64,000 nucleotides of DNA from Takakia lepidozioides (lineage: Eukaryota; Streptophyta; Takakiopsida; Takakiales; Takakiaceae), in assembly GCA_030704615.1 (NCBI GenBank), contig CM060733.1, forward strand, positions 26,226,001 to 26,290,000, in the 5' to 3' direction. Shown here one piece after another: positions 33,480-45,360 of the stretch; positions within the stretch are counted from its first letter, which is position 1; the number at the start of each line of letters is the position of its first letter. A program made the position numbers and the translations under genes. Below the pieces are notes generated by a model, which did no database searches, was not told the origin of the DNA, and was given only the letters and a program-made list of their open reading frames with translations.

Positions 33480-33900
33480 ATTTATACAAAGACGTCTTGC
33501 CCACTACCCAGCACCCTGCGTCACCCACACTCTATCTCTACTCCTTAAGCTATCCATGCCTCTGCACAAATCAAGCATTCATCCTTGCCTTGCTGCTAGC
33601 AGCTGACAATGACGGCCTAGAATCGTCAAAGCAAATAGTAGCAGGGAAAATAGGGTGAAATATGTTGAAGAAGGTACCTTCACCCCTTTCCCCATCATTT
33701 GCTTTCAGGTCTCCAAATCCCCATCCCACGCTCCTGCTCTGCACACCCTGCAAGCATCGCATTCCACGACACCACATCTCGTTCAGCCATACTCCCTTGG
33801 CATCCTCAGTGCTCCCACATTTAGCATACATGGCCACCAGAGCAATGTTCAGGATGACATCTTATTGCCATTTGTGCTGAAGTCCAAAGGTTAACTACAG
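33480..33900 (-). pseudogene. PPR fragment with PDF-gene intron remnant
   Basis: The minus strand has MAMYAKCGSTEDAKGV and EMWCRGMRCLQGV (a frameshifted DVVSWNAMLAGY) at 33837-33700, and the conserved intron of the PDF-PPR family at 33520-33610. Too broken to code. Confidence 0.6.
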
Positions 33901-34500
33901 GTAGACCCCAACAGCAAAGCATGGAGCATCCATTTCCCAACCATTGACTATTGTAACCTGCAAAGGAGCCCAAAATTGTAAAAATGAACCCCCAAGACTC
34001 ATCCTAAGTTCCTGTGGGTAAATGGCTGGGGACCATAAAAATACCTGAATCAATGGCCTTCAACAGCAGCTGCTGTTGCTGGGAAGTAAGGAACGGACTG
34101 CACCGCCATAGTCCCTCCACCTCCTCCACACTCTTCCATAGCTGAATTACGTCTCCCACCATCTGACACGCATAATAACACGCATAAAAATACCCTCACA
34201 TGAAACAAGTACCCTCATAACCTGGTAAAAATCCACAGGCCACGCGGCCAGACCAGATGTTTTGCTCACCCTTGCATTCCACCCCTGCTCCAGCCTACCA
34301 CCAAAATCAAACTCATAGCAATCAGCTTACAAATACCCAGCCCACATATATTTGGACAGAAACTTAAACAACCAGATTCTCATAGACAACCATACTGCAC
34401 ATTGAACCCTTGGCCACAAAACGACACGACACGCCCTCCTCACCAACACTGCCTCACCATAGATACAAATCCTCGTATGCAATGCCACCAAGTAATTCAC
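33901..34500. other. Gene-free stretch
   Basis: No gene or repeat recognised apart from PDF-family intron sequence that begins near 34500. Confidence 0.4.
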
Positions 34501-36190
34501 CCCCACACTATTTATTCCTGGCAGCAGTCACTCTACCCCTGCTCCTTCAGCTATCCATGCCTCTGCACAATCATGCATTCATCCTTGCCTTGCTGCTAGC
34601 ATCTGACGATGACAACCTAGATTTGTTCTAGGAAACACCCAACTCAGCTTATCAAACTAGTTCCTATGTTGAATTGCGTCTGCTACTGTCTGTAATCCAA
34701 CATGCATTCACCTTTTTGCCTCGATTGTCCCACCATTGACTAGGGTCAGAGCTTCGCCTTCGTCTCTGTTACCTGTTTCTGGATACTTTCCAGGTGTCAC
34801 GTTGGCAGTATCATGTCAAAGTCACTCCAATCTATCAAAGATCCACTCAAGCTAACTTGCAGAATTCAACATGAAAATTTAGGGCCGAAAAACAAGGTGA
34901 AATGTGTTGAACAAGGTACCTTGATTAGCAGTGTCTGATTTTATCAATTGTGCCGCTGCTTCTGCAGCTTCCAATTGACCATCTACCCATGCAGGACCTA
35001 TGATGGACCTCTGTGCCCTTTCCCAGAGCTGCCAGGCTCGCATTGGGCATACATGTCCACCTGGGCATAGTTCAAATGACATCTGGTACAATTCCAGCTT
35101 TGACATTGACACCATGGATCTGCTCCATTTTCCAGGGCTGCCAGGCTCGCATTTGGCATAGATGTCCACCAGAGCAGAGTTCAGAATGACATCTAGTACA
35201 TTTCAGCTTTGACAATATCACCGAGGACCTGTCCGTCCATTCCACAGCTATCAGACTCACATTCGGCATACATGTCACCAAGGCAGTGCTCAAAATCAGA
35301 TTTGGTGTACAGTTCCAGCTTTGACAATGTCACCATGGGCCTCTACTCCCTTTTCCAGGGCTGCCACGCTCGCCTAAACTTGTGTTCAAAATCACATATG
35401 GTACGTTCCAGCTAATTTGACGATGTCACCATGGCCTCTGCTCTCTTTTCTAGGGCTGTTAGGCTCACATTTGGCATACATGTCCACGAGGGCAGTGCTC
35501 AGAATCACATCTGGTACAATTCCAGCTTTGACGATGTCACCATGGACCTCTTTGCCCAGTTCTAGGGCTGCCAGGCTCACATTTGGCATACATGTGGTGC
35601 ATGGCAGTGCTCGGAATGATATCTAGTACAATTCCAGCTTTGACGATGTCACCTAGGAACTTTGCGCCTTCATAGGTAGCATGCTCGCATTTGGCATACA
35701 TGTCCACCAGGGCAGTGCTCAGAATCATACCTGATACAATTCGCGCTTTGAAGATGTCACCATGGAAGTCTTTGCCCTTTTCCAGCCCGCTGTCAGGCTC
35801 GCACATGCTTTGCCCCCACAAACCAACGTGATGTGGTCAGGTTGAAGTACACCTCTCCCCGTACCTGATTATAGGGGCACATAGAGGACCTTGAGGATGA
35901 TCTGAAGGGCCTACCTCTACCCTGGACACCAGACCTGAAATTTAAACTCAAGTTGGGGAGTCTATCTTTGCACAGATGTAGAGAGGTAAAGGAGATAGTA
36001 AATGTCCGACATGCCAACGGCCTGAAGACGATATCCGTTCTTTGATACAATGCCTGAGTAACATCAAAGTCACTCCAAACCACCACAGATCCACCCAACG
36101 AGCTAACTTACAGACTTCAATATGCAAATTCAGAGCTTCCTCTGATGAGAGGGCAAAATAGGTTGAATAGGTCGAAGAAGAAGGTGCCCT
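34501..36190 (-). pseudogene. PDF exons and a compact PPR tandem array
   Basis: From the right: a PDF-gene upstream exon (36180-36050), then seven or more tandem units of about 112 bp (35830-35040), each coding DIVKAGIVPDVILSTALVDMYAKCE and then a short PGS...KG link. Next come a linker and PPR start (34990-34880), and a first-half PDF exon with WWDNRGKK directly before a GTGAATG splice donor (34770-34708). Each 112-bp unit equals a normal 105-codon PPR triplet with about 68 codons removed. Stops and shifts are present throughout. Confidence 0.65.
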
Positions 36191-36540
36191 CACCACATCG
36201 ACCTTGTGTCATGACCCATGGAGGATTTGACTGACCATGAACCCATGAGGACCTCTTGTGTGTGCTGCTTGTGTCTGTAGTTAGGTAATGTCAGATTGGT
36301 CAGTGAGAACCACCACGGTGCAGCTGAGTGGGCAGAGATTGAAACACGGTCTGCTAAGACCAAGCTAACTCTCCCAAGAACCTTGTAAACATCAGGAAGA
36401 ATACCAAATCATGGTACTAACAGGAGCCAACAACCCACATTTGCAGGATGGACAAACTTCTTCACATCGTACATTAAGAAAAAGTCACACCTTGCGATTG
36501 CGATTGTCCCACCATCGTGAAGGATCTTTAAGAAACTCAT

Positions 36541-36850
36541 GCCAGCGATGGCGGTCGCTTAATTTTAAAAATATATTAAAAAAAACCAGTGACCGCCATA
36601 ATATGGCGGTCGCTTTATTTTAAAAATATTAAAAATATTTTTAATTTCAGAAATATGCAGCGACTGCCAGTAATGTCGGTCGCATTTATTTTTTACTTTT
36701 TTAAATAGAGCGACTACCATTACTGGCGGTCACTTGTATATTTTTAATTTCTGAAAATGCAGCAACCGCCAGTAATGACGATCGTTTTTATTTTTTATTT
36801 TTAAAAATAGAGCGATCACCATTATTGGTGGTCATTTAAAATTTAAAAAA
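36541..36850. repeat. Array of five imperfect palindromes
   Basis: Repeats of the type AGCGACCGCCATTATTGGCGGTCGCT (arms at about 36580-36612, 36657-36690, 36705-36735, 36760-36790 and 36808-36835), separated by A/T-rich spacers with TTTTAAAAATA. The same arm, GCGACCGCC, is common in subterminal regions of plant CACTA elements. Confidence 0.7.
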
Positions 36851-36890
36851 AAACCGCACTACCTCCCCACAAAATACCACAGACAACCAC

Positions 36891-39360
36891 TGATCCCCCC
36901 CACACAACTTAACCGACACAAATGCCTATATCATCGAAGCTATATTGGGGGTCAAAACCCAAACATCACTCAACGCCTTCGGTGCCATCTGTATAGATAC
37001 ATATTACCACTGCAAATGGGCTGGATACTCCTCCGAAGACAATACATGGCAAATCGAGGATGACCTATTCGGCCCCCATAACGACTGTGACCCAGACCAT
37101 AACCTGGCTCTTCTCACCACCTTCCATAAACATACCAACTCCGACTACCTAACACATATCCATCATCAACATACCACCCCCATTCAATCCACAGACACCC
37201 GCTACGTTCATCAACCACTCTTTGCCCCCAACGTACACATCTGCACTCCCCAAATACCTTAGATGGAAAGAACCTACCCTAACCTTGATCCTACATGTAC
37301 TGCACCCCCAGCATACCAACATATCAATACCCTTCGGGCACCAACTCGAACAGGTACTAATCATAACTCATAAAATGAAGGCCACCATCCACTACCCATA
37401 TACAGCCTCCCACACACGTGCAATCACCACCCCCTTTAGAATCTAAACAAACAAAGCCTGGCACATGGGACAACCGCATCCCCCCCAAGTACCACAAGCA
37501 ACCACTTCTCCCCCTCTTCCTTTAGCATATCAACAAAACACCACCCTCAAATACTCCCCTGCAAACTTACATTACACTGATGGATCCCTTACCAACCATA
37601 CTGCAGGAGGGTAAGTGCAGACTACACTGGCTCAAAAGTGGCAGATGTGCCCTCCACTGAAAGTCCATGAGAAAAAATTAATTAAATTTTTATTTAAGGA
37701 TATTTGTTCAAATATAAATTTTATCTTCATAGGTAATAGTATACTAATCATATTTAGTAAATGCTCTCATCCCAAATATTTGAGATATGTTTTTTTATAA
37801 TTGTTTTTTAACATTTTTTCATATTTAGAAATAATAGCTATTTATTATTATCTTGTAGTTTATGAAATTTGTCCATATAACAATAAGCTCCTAGAGACAA
37901 TAACAATATATATATTCTTAGCAAAGATCTCCATCCAAATATGAGTTTTTCAAAATGCTATGGACAAATCGTCATTTTGGGGGTTTTTTGGGTACAAAAA
38001 AGTCCATAGTGTCTTGATGGATGGAATTGTTCACAAATTTCTATATATGTGTCTATTCAAACATTGTGTATCTAGTTGTAAAGTCCATATATGAATTGGT
38101 TTTGCACAATGCATTTGGGACATAATTAGATGGACTGTGACAGTCCATTGGAATTCCCTACAAAAGTCCATAGCTTCATGAGATTTCATCCAAATTCCAA
38201 AATAATTGTACCCACATGTACATATGGTAAGTGGCTAACCCATTCTAAGTCCATTTGCTATGAATGTATACTTATGTGTATAGGGTGAAGAATAATATGA
38301 CAAGCAGTCAGTCGAAAACTGCAAATTGCAGTCCAACTGAGCCAGTGTAGTCTGCATCTACCCAGGATATGGAATCTACCATGCCGGAAATGGTCAAGGG
38401 ATTGCCCTCCGGCTCCCTGGCCCTGCCACCATCCTACGAGCAGAGCTTATGGCCATCCACGATGCTCTCTCCCTACTTGAAGCCTTCCCCCTCCCCCCCA
38501 TATTATATCTTCAATTATAGCCTCACCTCCCTATATCTTATCCGCAACCACGTTTCTTGCCCCTCTTTCCAACATCATCACCCGGACCGTAACCTTATTG
38601 CCGCCATTGCTCAAAAAGCCATCTCTATAAACCACCCTGTACATCTGCTTAAAGTCCGTTCACACACAGGTATCCACGGTAATGAGGAAGCAGACCTACT
38701 CGCTCAGCTCGGTGCCTCCCAACCTCCAGTATTACCAACGACTGATCCTATCCACATCGCACACACACACCCATTCTGGTTTATACACCCAGTCCCCGAC
38801 CCACCTGCACCCAGACCAGTTTGCAACCTTTTGACCACCTTGACCAAAGAAGCAAACAAACAAGCTGCCGCCTCCATCAGCCATACCAAAATGCACATAC
38901 AAAACTCAATCCGATGTACTACATCATAAACTTTCTAACTACTTCTGGCTAACTAAAGCCACCACGGACACACAAATCCGACAAACACTCAAATTCAGGT
39001 ACGCCCAATATATGGATCACCAACGCAAACACATATTTTGGCCGCACATGTTCCCATCCCCATTCTGTCCACTATGCTCTACGACCCACCAAGCACGTGA
39101 CACCTGGCCGCATCTCTTGAGACAATGTACGCACCCGGTCATACATGGTCTGCATATCACGAGACACAACCAGACAGTTTGGCACCTCCATAAACTATTC
39201 CAAAAACGCGCAAAAACCCGATGGTTCTCTCTCATGAATGCTGGTACCTACCAAGGCCGGCCACTAGACCACATTGTGCCACCGTGGCTGCTGCCATGCA
39301 CATGTACTCGAGCCCCATGTTCTTGCCCAGCAGGCTTTGCCCAGACATACTTCTAGTACA
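36891..39360 (+). pseudogene. LINE-type relic with chromodomain, RNase H and a C-terminal Cys/His motif
   Basis: Order on plus: a chromodomain (AYIIEAILGVKTQ, then YYHCKWAGYSSEDNTWQIED, about 36915-37050), a linker, the first RNase H strand (LHYTDGSLTNHTAG, to 37608), a 755-bp insertion, the rest of RNase H (GPATILRAELMAIHDAL, LLKVRSHTGIHGNEEADLLA, to about 38720) and a Cys/His region (CPLCSTTHQARDTWPHLLRQ, then ITRHNQTV, 39075-39180). RNase H plus a CPLC-type tail is typical of LINE ORF2 ends. Frameshifts separate the segments, and reverse transcriptase is absent here. Confidence 0.7.
37609..38363. mobile_element. 755-bp non-autonomous DNA transposon inside RNase H
   Basis: Inverted ends start GGGTA; 24 of the first 26 bases match, including a perfect TGCAGACTACACTGGCTCA. 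Flanking AGGA at 37605-37608 and 38364-38367 is a 4-bp target duplication, and removing one copy with the element rejoins the RNase H frame. The interior holds at least six AGTCCAT motifs and no ORF of note. The superfamily is uncertain; a 4-bp duplication does not fit hAT, CACTA or MULE. Confidence 0.75.
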
Positions 39361-39579
39361 TGGCTTACCCATCAACGCTATGTCCCCCACTTCCTCATCC
39401 CCACAACTCATCATCCACTTCATTGAATTCACATTCTGCCACATCAATAACATACACTATAATTTCCAAATTCCCATCCTACCAATACTCAAATGCTTCA
39501 AAGATATTCACCTCACGACACTCCGCTCACTCACAGCTATTATTATCAACAAACGCCAGCTCGAATCCGGCACTTCAAA

Positions 39580-39705
39580 TATCCCCTAGGTCCCCCAGGG
39601 TACCCCTGGGTACCCAGGGGTACCAATATCCACCCATATTCAACGATATGTGGGTGCCCACAGGCACACCACCCCCCCCCCCCTCTCCTCCCCTCTCGTT
39701 ATATA
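39580..39705. repeat. GGGTACC palindrome cluster
   Basis: Overlapping palindromes built on GGGTACCCCTGGGTACCC, followed by GTGGGTGCCCAC, between the LINE relic and a SINE-core copy. Confidence 0.7.
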
Positions 39706-39792
39706 TAGGGCCCACCCCCGAAAGGGGGCAGAGCCCCAAGGTGAAGTGGCTCTTAGTTACGCCGGCTTTAGCCGGAGTCTTCTCTCTCTCTC
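39706..39792 (+). mobile_element. SINE-core copy, apparently complete
   Basis: GGGCCCACCCCCGAAAGG start, CCCCAAGGTGAAGTGGCTCT core, TTACGCCGGCTTTAGCCGG hairpin and a TCTTCTCTCTCTCTC tail. Confidence 0.65.
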
Positions 39793-39936
39793 TTACCAAC
39801 CAACCCGCAAAGCTCGTAAGTTCAAGGACTTGGGAGAGAACATCAGGTTCCATACTCAGTTATCAGAGTTGAAGTCGATATGTGTTTGAAAGAAGCATCG
39901 GCAATGGACTTCTACAAGGTCTTGGCCACTATGTGT

Positions 39937-40260
39937 CACTACAACAGATTGTGGCTTTTATGACTCCCATGGATGCGCAGTCATGACAGATTTGTGGCAA
40001 AAATGCCATTTGCAGTCGTAAATGCCTTTGAAGTCATAACGCCGGTCTGGGGAAAGGCGTATATGCGACTGCATGACTCCAGACTCTGCGCAACACAGGT
40101 CAAACATGTTTGACCACGAATATAGGCATGGTGGATATGACTATCAGTCACGTTCATGGCTACACTGGAATGACGTGTGCATATTGCTAGACGGACATAT
40201 GACTTTATGACTCTCACTCTAATGTATTCTGCCAAATCATCACTTGGAAGAATCACTACA
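39937..40260 (+). mobile_element. CACTA-type transposon left end
   Basis: Begins CACTACAACAGATTG, then GGCTTTTATGACTC, followed by at least eight ATGACT/AGTCAT motifs up to 40260, a typical subterminal arrangement. It shares its terminal 25 bases with 32398 except for four C/T differences. No right end was found. Confidence 0.65.
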
Positions 40261-40392
40261 TGACTGCACGTGTATGCTTTTCTGGTTATATATATAATAT
40301 ATGAGTATTTATATCTGGAAAAAACAGAGACTCTGACCACTAGAATGAATTAAAAAAACAAAAAAAAATCAAAGTGCAAAAGATTTAAAAAA

Positions 40393-40610
40393 AGCTCATC
40401 GGCTGGTAAGTGCACATTGTGTCGCCCTGGTGGTTCGGGGTTCAAACCCGCTGCCCTACCCCGTATGTGGGATTGTTCGTGACGGTATGTCTGGGCTGAT
40501 CGTCCTGTAGGTCTCATGGCCCATAAATGAAAGGGGGTTAATTTTTCCCCCTCCTCAAGGGCTTGAGGTTTCCTTAAAAAAAAGAAAAAAAGAAAAAGAA
40601 AATCAAAAAG
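40393..40610 (+). mobile_element. tRNA-derived SINE with poly(A) tail
   Basis: A-box-like GGCTGGTAAGTGC (40401-40413), B box GGTTCAAACCC (40439-40449), a body of about 120 bp and an A-rich tail (40575-40610). The body differs from the dispersed core element, so this is a second SINE family. Confidence 0.75.
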
Positions 40611-40904
40611 TTGCTTATAGGGTTTGCAAAAAGGTTAAAAAACTTAAAAAGTTGCCCATCGCGATAGCCGTGAAAGGACTTAGAGTGAGCGGGAGGGAGA
40701 GAGAGAGGGCTGGGACTTACAGCCAGCGAGCGGGAGGGAGGGCAAACATGCATGGGAGGCCCGCAGTTGGAGCAACCTTCGCATCTGAAGCAAGCAACCC
40801 TAGAAATGCTAGGGTATGTGTGCGAGGAGGTTTCGGCTGGGAGCTCGCCGTTCTTGGGAGAGTTAGCTTCAAACAATGAGATATTGAAGAGGGATGATTT
40901 TTAC

Positions 40905-43900
40905 CTTTCCTGTCTGAGTGTGTAGAGGGGTGGTATTGATGCAAGTATATTTCCTTGATAATACGGAAATAAAGTTGCCCCTGGAGTAAGAAAAGAGCTC
41001 CAATGCAAAGGAATCATCGGAGCCCTGCAAGAACACCAAGCATCCATTGTCATCCAACAGGTCATTAGCAATGGAGAATGCATACTCCCAACACCGTTTA
41101 TCAAAAGCATTCCAGGGAGGAACCTGTACACCATCCAAACAGCCCTGTACAGGCATTCCTGTAGGGCAGTCCACGATGATCATGTCGACAGCCACAGGCA
41201 CGCTTTTTCCATCCACAACACTAGACCAAGTTCCTGGCAACTGCAAACAACATATAGAAAATGTAGGAGTCAACAGCTGGATGATGAGGATGAAAAAACA
41301 TCGAAGAATTCCTTACATTCAAATTTGTTTGTTGTTGGAAACTCACATTTTTGAAGAACTCCATGAGCTCTTTCAAGGTCGCATCAGGAGATGTACTTGA
41401 GGCCTCCACCATATCAATGAAATGAGTAGGCATGATCTTCATGCGATACATGCTAGGTGCACCACCGGAAAATGACACTGCACTGTAAGGATGTTCGCCT
41501 GCCTTTGGCTTGTTTCCTCGAGTAGTAGGTGCAGGCACTACAACCAACTGATTTGAAGGATGTGAAGAACTACCAATAGGACCAGCAATAAAAGCCACAC
41601 TTGCATTGGGGGCCACACCTGCATTGACATCCGCACCTTTTCTTTTTCGTGATTTGCGTTTTGGTACACCCACAACCGCAGGGACCACTTGGGCTACAGC
41701 GTCAGCGGCCTGTGTAGCAATCTGTTCTGCATGCTCCAGATCAAGAACAGGGATTTTAGTAGAGATACCCCCTTCATCACTCACTGACTGCCTGCGAACA
41801 CATTCCTTATGAAGTCCCATTTCTGCATAGGGGATAGTACCCTTGGGCATATCCAAATACCACCCCCCTCCCTTCCCGGTGTTCCACACCCCAATCTTCC
41901 TCAATTGCAGGTGTGTACATGGAAGCTTGTTGAGCACCAAACTTCCAGGCCATCAGAAACTTGGGCTCAGCCTTAAGTCGACCACTCGGTACAAGCACAA
42001 ATCTCATGTACCTAAAATACAAACACATTCAAAGTTATTGTGGAGACAAATATTTATGCAACCTGTTCAACAATTGAACAAGCACATTAAGAAACATGTA
42101 TATCCCAATGTACTAGAGAAATACTTGAAGCATAGACATTTTTTACTTACAAGGTGTATACACTGTCCATGTACAATGCAATGGAAAGATTGTACCTGAA
42201 TAAAATCCGTCTCACCACCTTCTCCCCACCTGTTTGTTGTTCCCAATCATTGCCTCTGAATGGCCCCTTTGGCAATGAGAACTCTCTATGAAACAACTCA
42301 TTGAAATGAGTTATCTTCCATGTATCCATGTAGTCTCCCAAACTTTCACTCTCTCCTTCCTCCAAGGCAACATGAAATTGGCCAAGCTGAGTGGTGTACA
42401 AGGCAAACTGAGCCAAGGCAACCTTGCGAAGCTGCCAGAAAATACAGTCAGTTAAATAACCATGTTAATGTGTCATCAACAAAATGAATCAATTGCATTG
42501 AGAAGATAGTGATTGTATATGTACCTGCCACCAAAAAGTCCTTCTATTCAGCCAAGGATCAAGTGTTGGCCCACTGATAGGCCCGGGTGGAAAAAAATTA
42601 CGGTCGTGAAGTGTTTGGTCTCCATTCCATATATGTAGCCATTCCACCTTTTTTTCAGGATCCACCCGGGTTGTAGCAATGTTCACCATTTTCTCTTGGG
42701 TCGTTTCCTCTGATCCTGCCTTTACACGTGACCAATGCAGTTTAAGTTCTTGGAGAAACCCCTCTCCAAGGGTTGGATCAGCAATAGGAAGCAACTTCAC
42801 AAGCTGACTCTTATGTTGCTCCCTTGCTTTCAATCCAGCCTGTCTCATTGTATCTTCAAGGCCCTCTTGACTCTTTGGCCCCTCAGCAAGTTTGTAAGCT
42901 TCCCCCGCCATGCGTTGGGCCTCAAAATATCATGCTGCCAAAAGAACCAAAACAGTTCATAACATGAACTAGAGGTGAATCTTGTCTATGGATGCAAAGA
43001 ATGAAACTTGGTTAAGACATGATGTTACCTTGTACAAAATCTCTGTCATTGCATGGACTGTCAGGTTATACCAAGTCTTTCCTGCTTTCTTGATGCATTC
43101 GTCGTATTGCTCTTTCCTCAATACATTCTTCCATTCAGAGACAGGTGTAAGGCCAATCATATTGACCTTGCAAACCAAGTGCACAAATTTGGATGTAACA
43201 TGTGCCTTATCTGTTGCCCTGCACATATAAAATGTGATCATTAGAAAGAAGATGTGTATATGTACATCCATTGAGCAAGAACATGACAACATTGAACATG
43301 AAAGTAAATGAAGAATAGAAAGGAAACTCACACATTCACTCCATCCATGATGGACCTGAGGGAACCACGATTTTCAATGTCCGCATTGAGCACCCAACTT
43401 GTCACACAAACATGTCTTGATAAGTTGGCCCCATGAACTTCATTGATATAGGGATACCATGCTTGAAGCCTATGATTCTCATCCCAGACATGAAACATCT
43501 TCCCCGAAGATGATGCAACTTTGGCTTGGACTCAAGATACTTCTCAAACTCATCATTGACTGTTTTCCAATGACTATCCCATGTAGAGATGATATCAGGA
43601 CCCACATCTATAGTAGATCCATCAATCCCTTCAACAGAAACATAGAACACGGCTGCTCCTAGATGGTATCCAGAGTAGAAGTCTTCTCTAAGCTTTAGGA
43701 TGTCGTTGGCAAGGGCGGGCCTAACAACCTGCATAGAAATCATGCGACACAATGGAATGTCCATAATTCCATCCTCAATGAGGAGGGACCTGAAAGTTAC
43801 ATTCAGATCTTGTTTCTTTTCCAGAATAATTGCCTGTTTGGCATCTAGAGAAAGATAATCACTAGATGTTGTATCTTCTTCATACTCATCTGCCCCCCAA

Positions 43901-43974
43901 TTCCCTGCATCAATGTCGTCAATAATGGTTGCAAGCGTCCCGACCTCCACAGCTTCAGTTGTAGTAGTAATTTC
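40905..43974 (-). pseudogene. ParB-like domain plus N4/N6 DNA methyltransferase, N-terminal half (six exons)
   Basis: Exons read on minus: 43974-43332, 43218-43029, 42920-42525, 42431-42151, 42011-41347, 41240-40905. Donors are GT (GTGAGT, GTAACA, GTACAT, GTAAGT, GTGAGT), acceptors AG, and phases match at every junction. Exon 1 has RPALANDILKLREDFYSGYH and, after a one-base shift near 43500, HVWDENHRLQAWYPYI, like the DGxHR box of ParB/sulfiredoxin domains. Middle exons are helical and unassigned. Exon 6 has VDMIIVDCPTGMPV (a DPPY-like motif IV) and NDLLDDNGCLVFLQ, as in N4/N6 DNA methyltransferases. A second shift lies in a G run near 41860. The reading ends at a donor after TQTGK with no following exon on this strand. 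The 5' exon(s) upstream of 43974 are unknown. Confidence 0.6.
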
Positions 43975-44189
43975 CTAATTCCATAGACCAAAACAGTCAA
44001 GATGTCAGTGTATGAGAAGAGCAAATGTGTGAATGTATAATATGTAAAAAGAGCAGTTCAGTGTCATGGTTGCATGAAGAAAACAAATGAATTTGGATAG
44101 TCAACTAATTCCATGAATATCCTTGTCTTTCAAAGCTTACAACTTGAGCAGAATACAGGCCTGAGCATCCCGACAGAGGACCTTCGACC

Positions 44190-45360
44190 ACCTACGCCGA
44201 CGCATATGACACATATGTGCAACCAACTCAGAATTTGACAAGCTTTGAGGCCCTCGAAGAAATATTTGCTCACGAAGCTCCAAGCATATGCGCCGGAACA
44301 TACCATGGAAGGGAGGTTGTAGCCAAACATACAGAAGCACCTTGAAAGATCAAACCATGCCTATGGAAGTATGTGGAGTTGTGGAGGTGGCAACGTAGAA
44401 GCTTTGAGATACTTGAATAATGTGATCAACCAAAATAGGGAAGGTTCCCCAAGCGTCTGCGCCGACGGAGGTGGCAGCCTCGACACTTTGGAGCTTACGT
44501 AACACAAGGAATATACAACAAAAAACCAAGCTCCAAGCATCTCCGCCGGCGGAGATGCTTGTAGGAGGTTCCTGAAACCTAGGAGCTGAGCAAAAAAAGA
44601 TTGTGCTCAATGGGTATGCGCCGGCGGATATGGCAGCCCAGCCCACTCGGAGCATCAACAACTTATGAGAATGCGGAGAAACAAAGGAGATGGAAGGGGG
44701 GGAGAACTTCCTGAAATATATGAGCAGCCCTGCTCCACGGGTCTGCGTTGACAGAGGTGATAGCCTTGGCGCTTTGGAGCTTCCATAACACAGGGAATAT
44801 GCAAAAAAAACCAAGTTCCAAGTGTCTCCGCCGGCGGAGACGCTTGCAGGAGGTTCCTGAAACCTATGAGCTGAGCAAAAAAGAATGTACTCAATGGGTA
44901 TGCGCCGACGGATATGCCAGGCCAGCCCGCTCGGAGCATCAACAACTTTTGAGCATGCGAAAAAATAAAGGAGATGGAAAATGGGACAACTTCCTGAAAC
45001 ATTTGAGCAGCCCTGCTGCACGGGTATGCGCCGGCGGATACACCAGCCCAACCCGCTCGGAGCATCAACAATGTATGAGCATGCAAAAGAATAAATGGGA
45101 TGGGAGTGGAGGAGTGCTTCCTGAAACATGTGAGCATCCCAGCTCCAACGGTATGCGCCGGCGGAGGTGGCAGCCCAGCCCTTCCAAGCATCGGGAAAAA
45201 CCAAGGGGAATGAGCTGTCTCCGCCGGCGGAGACGGTTGTGTGTATGTGTAGAGATTCGCAAACCTGTGAGAGTTGAAGTGACTTAGGCATTTGCGCCGG
45301 CGGAGGTGCTAGATTAGGAGCAGCTTGGTGGGGCTTATGCGATGGCGCATATGCCTAAGT
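44190..45360. repeat. GC-palindrome tandem array between divergent genes
   Basis: About ten copies of GCGCCGGCGGA or the palindrome TCTCCGCCGGCGGAGA, at about 44455, 44540, 44620, 44735 (decayed), 44825, 44905, 45030, 45155, 45220 and 45293. The spacing is 80-130 bp, within a higher-order repeat of about 285 bp that also holds GAGGTTCCTGAAACCTA and CTCGGAGCATCAACAA. Both strands stay open for 180-310 codons, an effect of the repeat rather than coding. It lies between the methyltransferase and transposase genes. Confidence 0.75.

Noticed and set aside
36541-36850. CRISPR-like array
   Set aside because: Plant nuclear context, imperfect palindromes, and spacers that are A/T-rich and alike.
44350-45291. 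313-codon ORF on minus, and 179-codon ORF on plus over the same bases
   Set aside because: Both strands are open because of the tandem GC-palindrome repeat. The translations change register between repeats and match no family.
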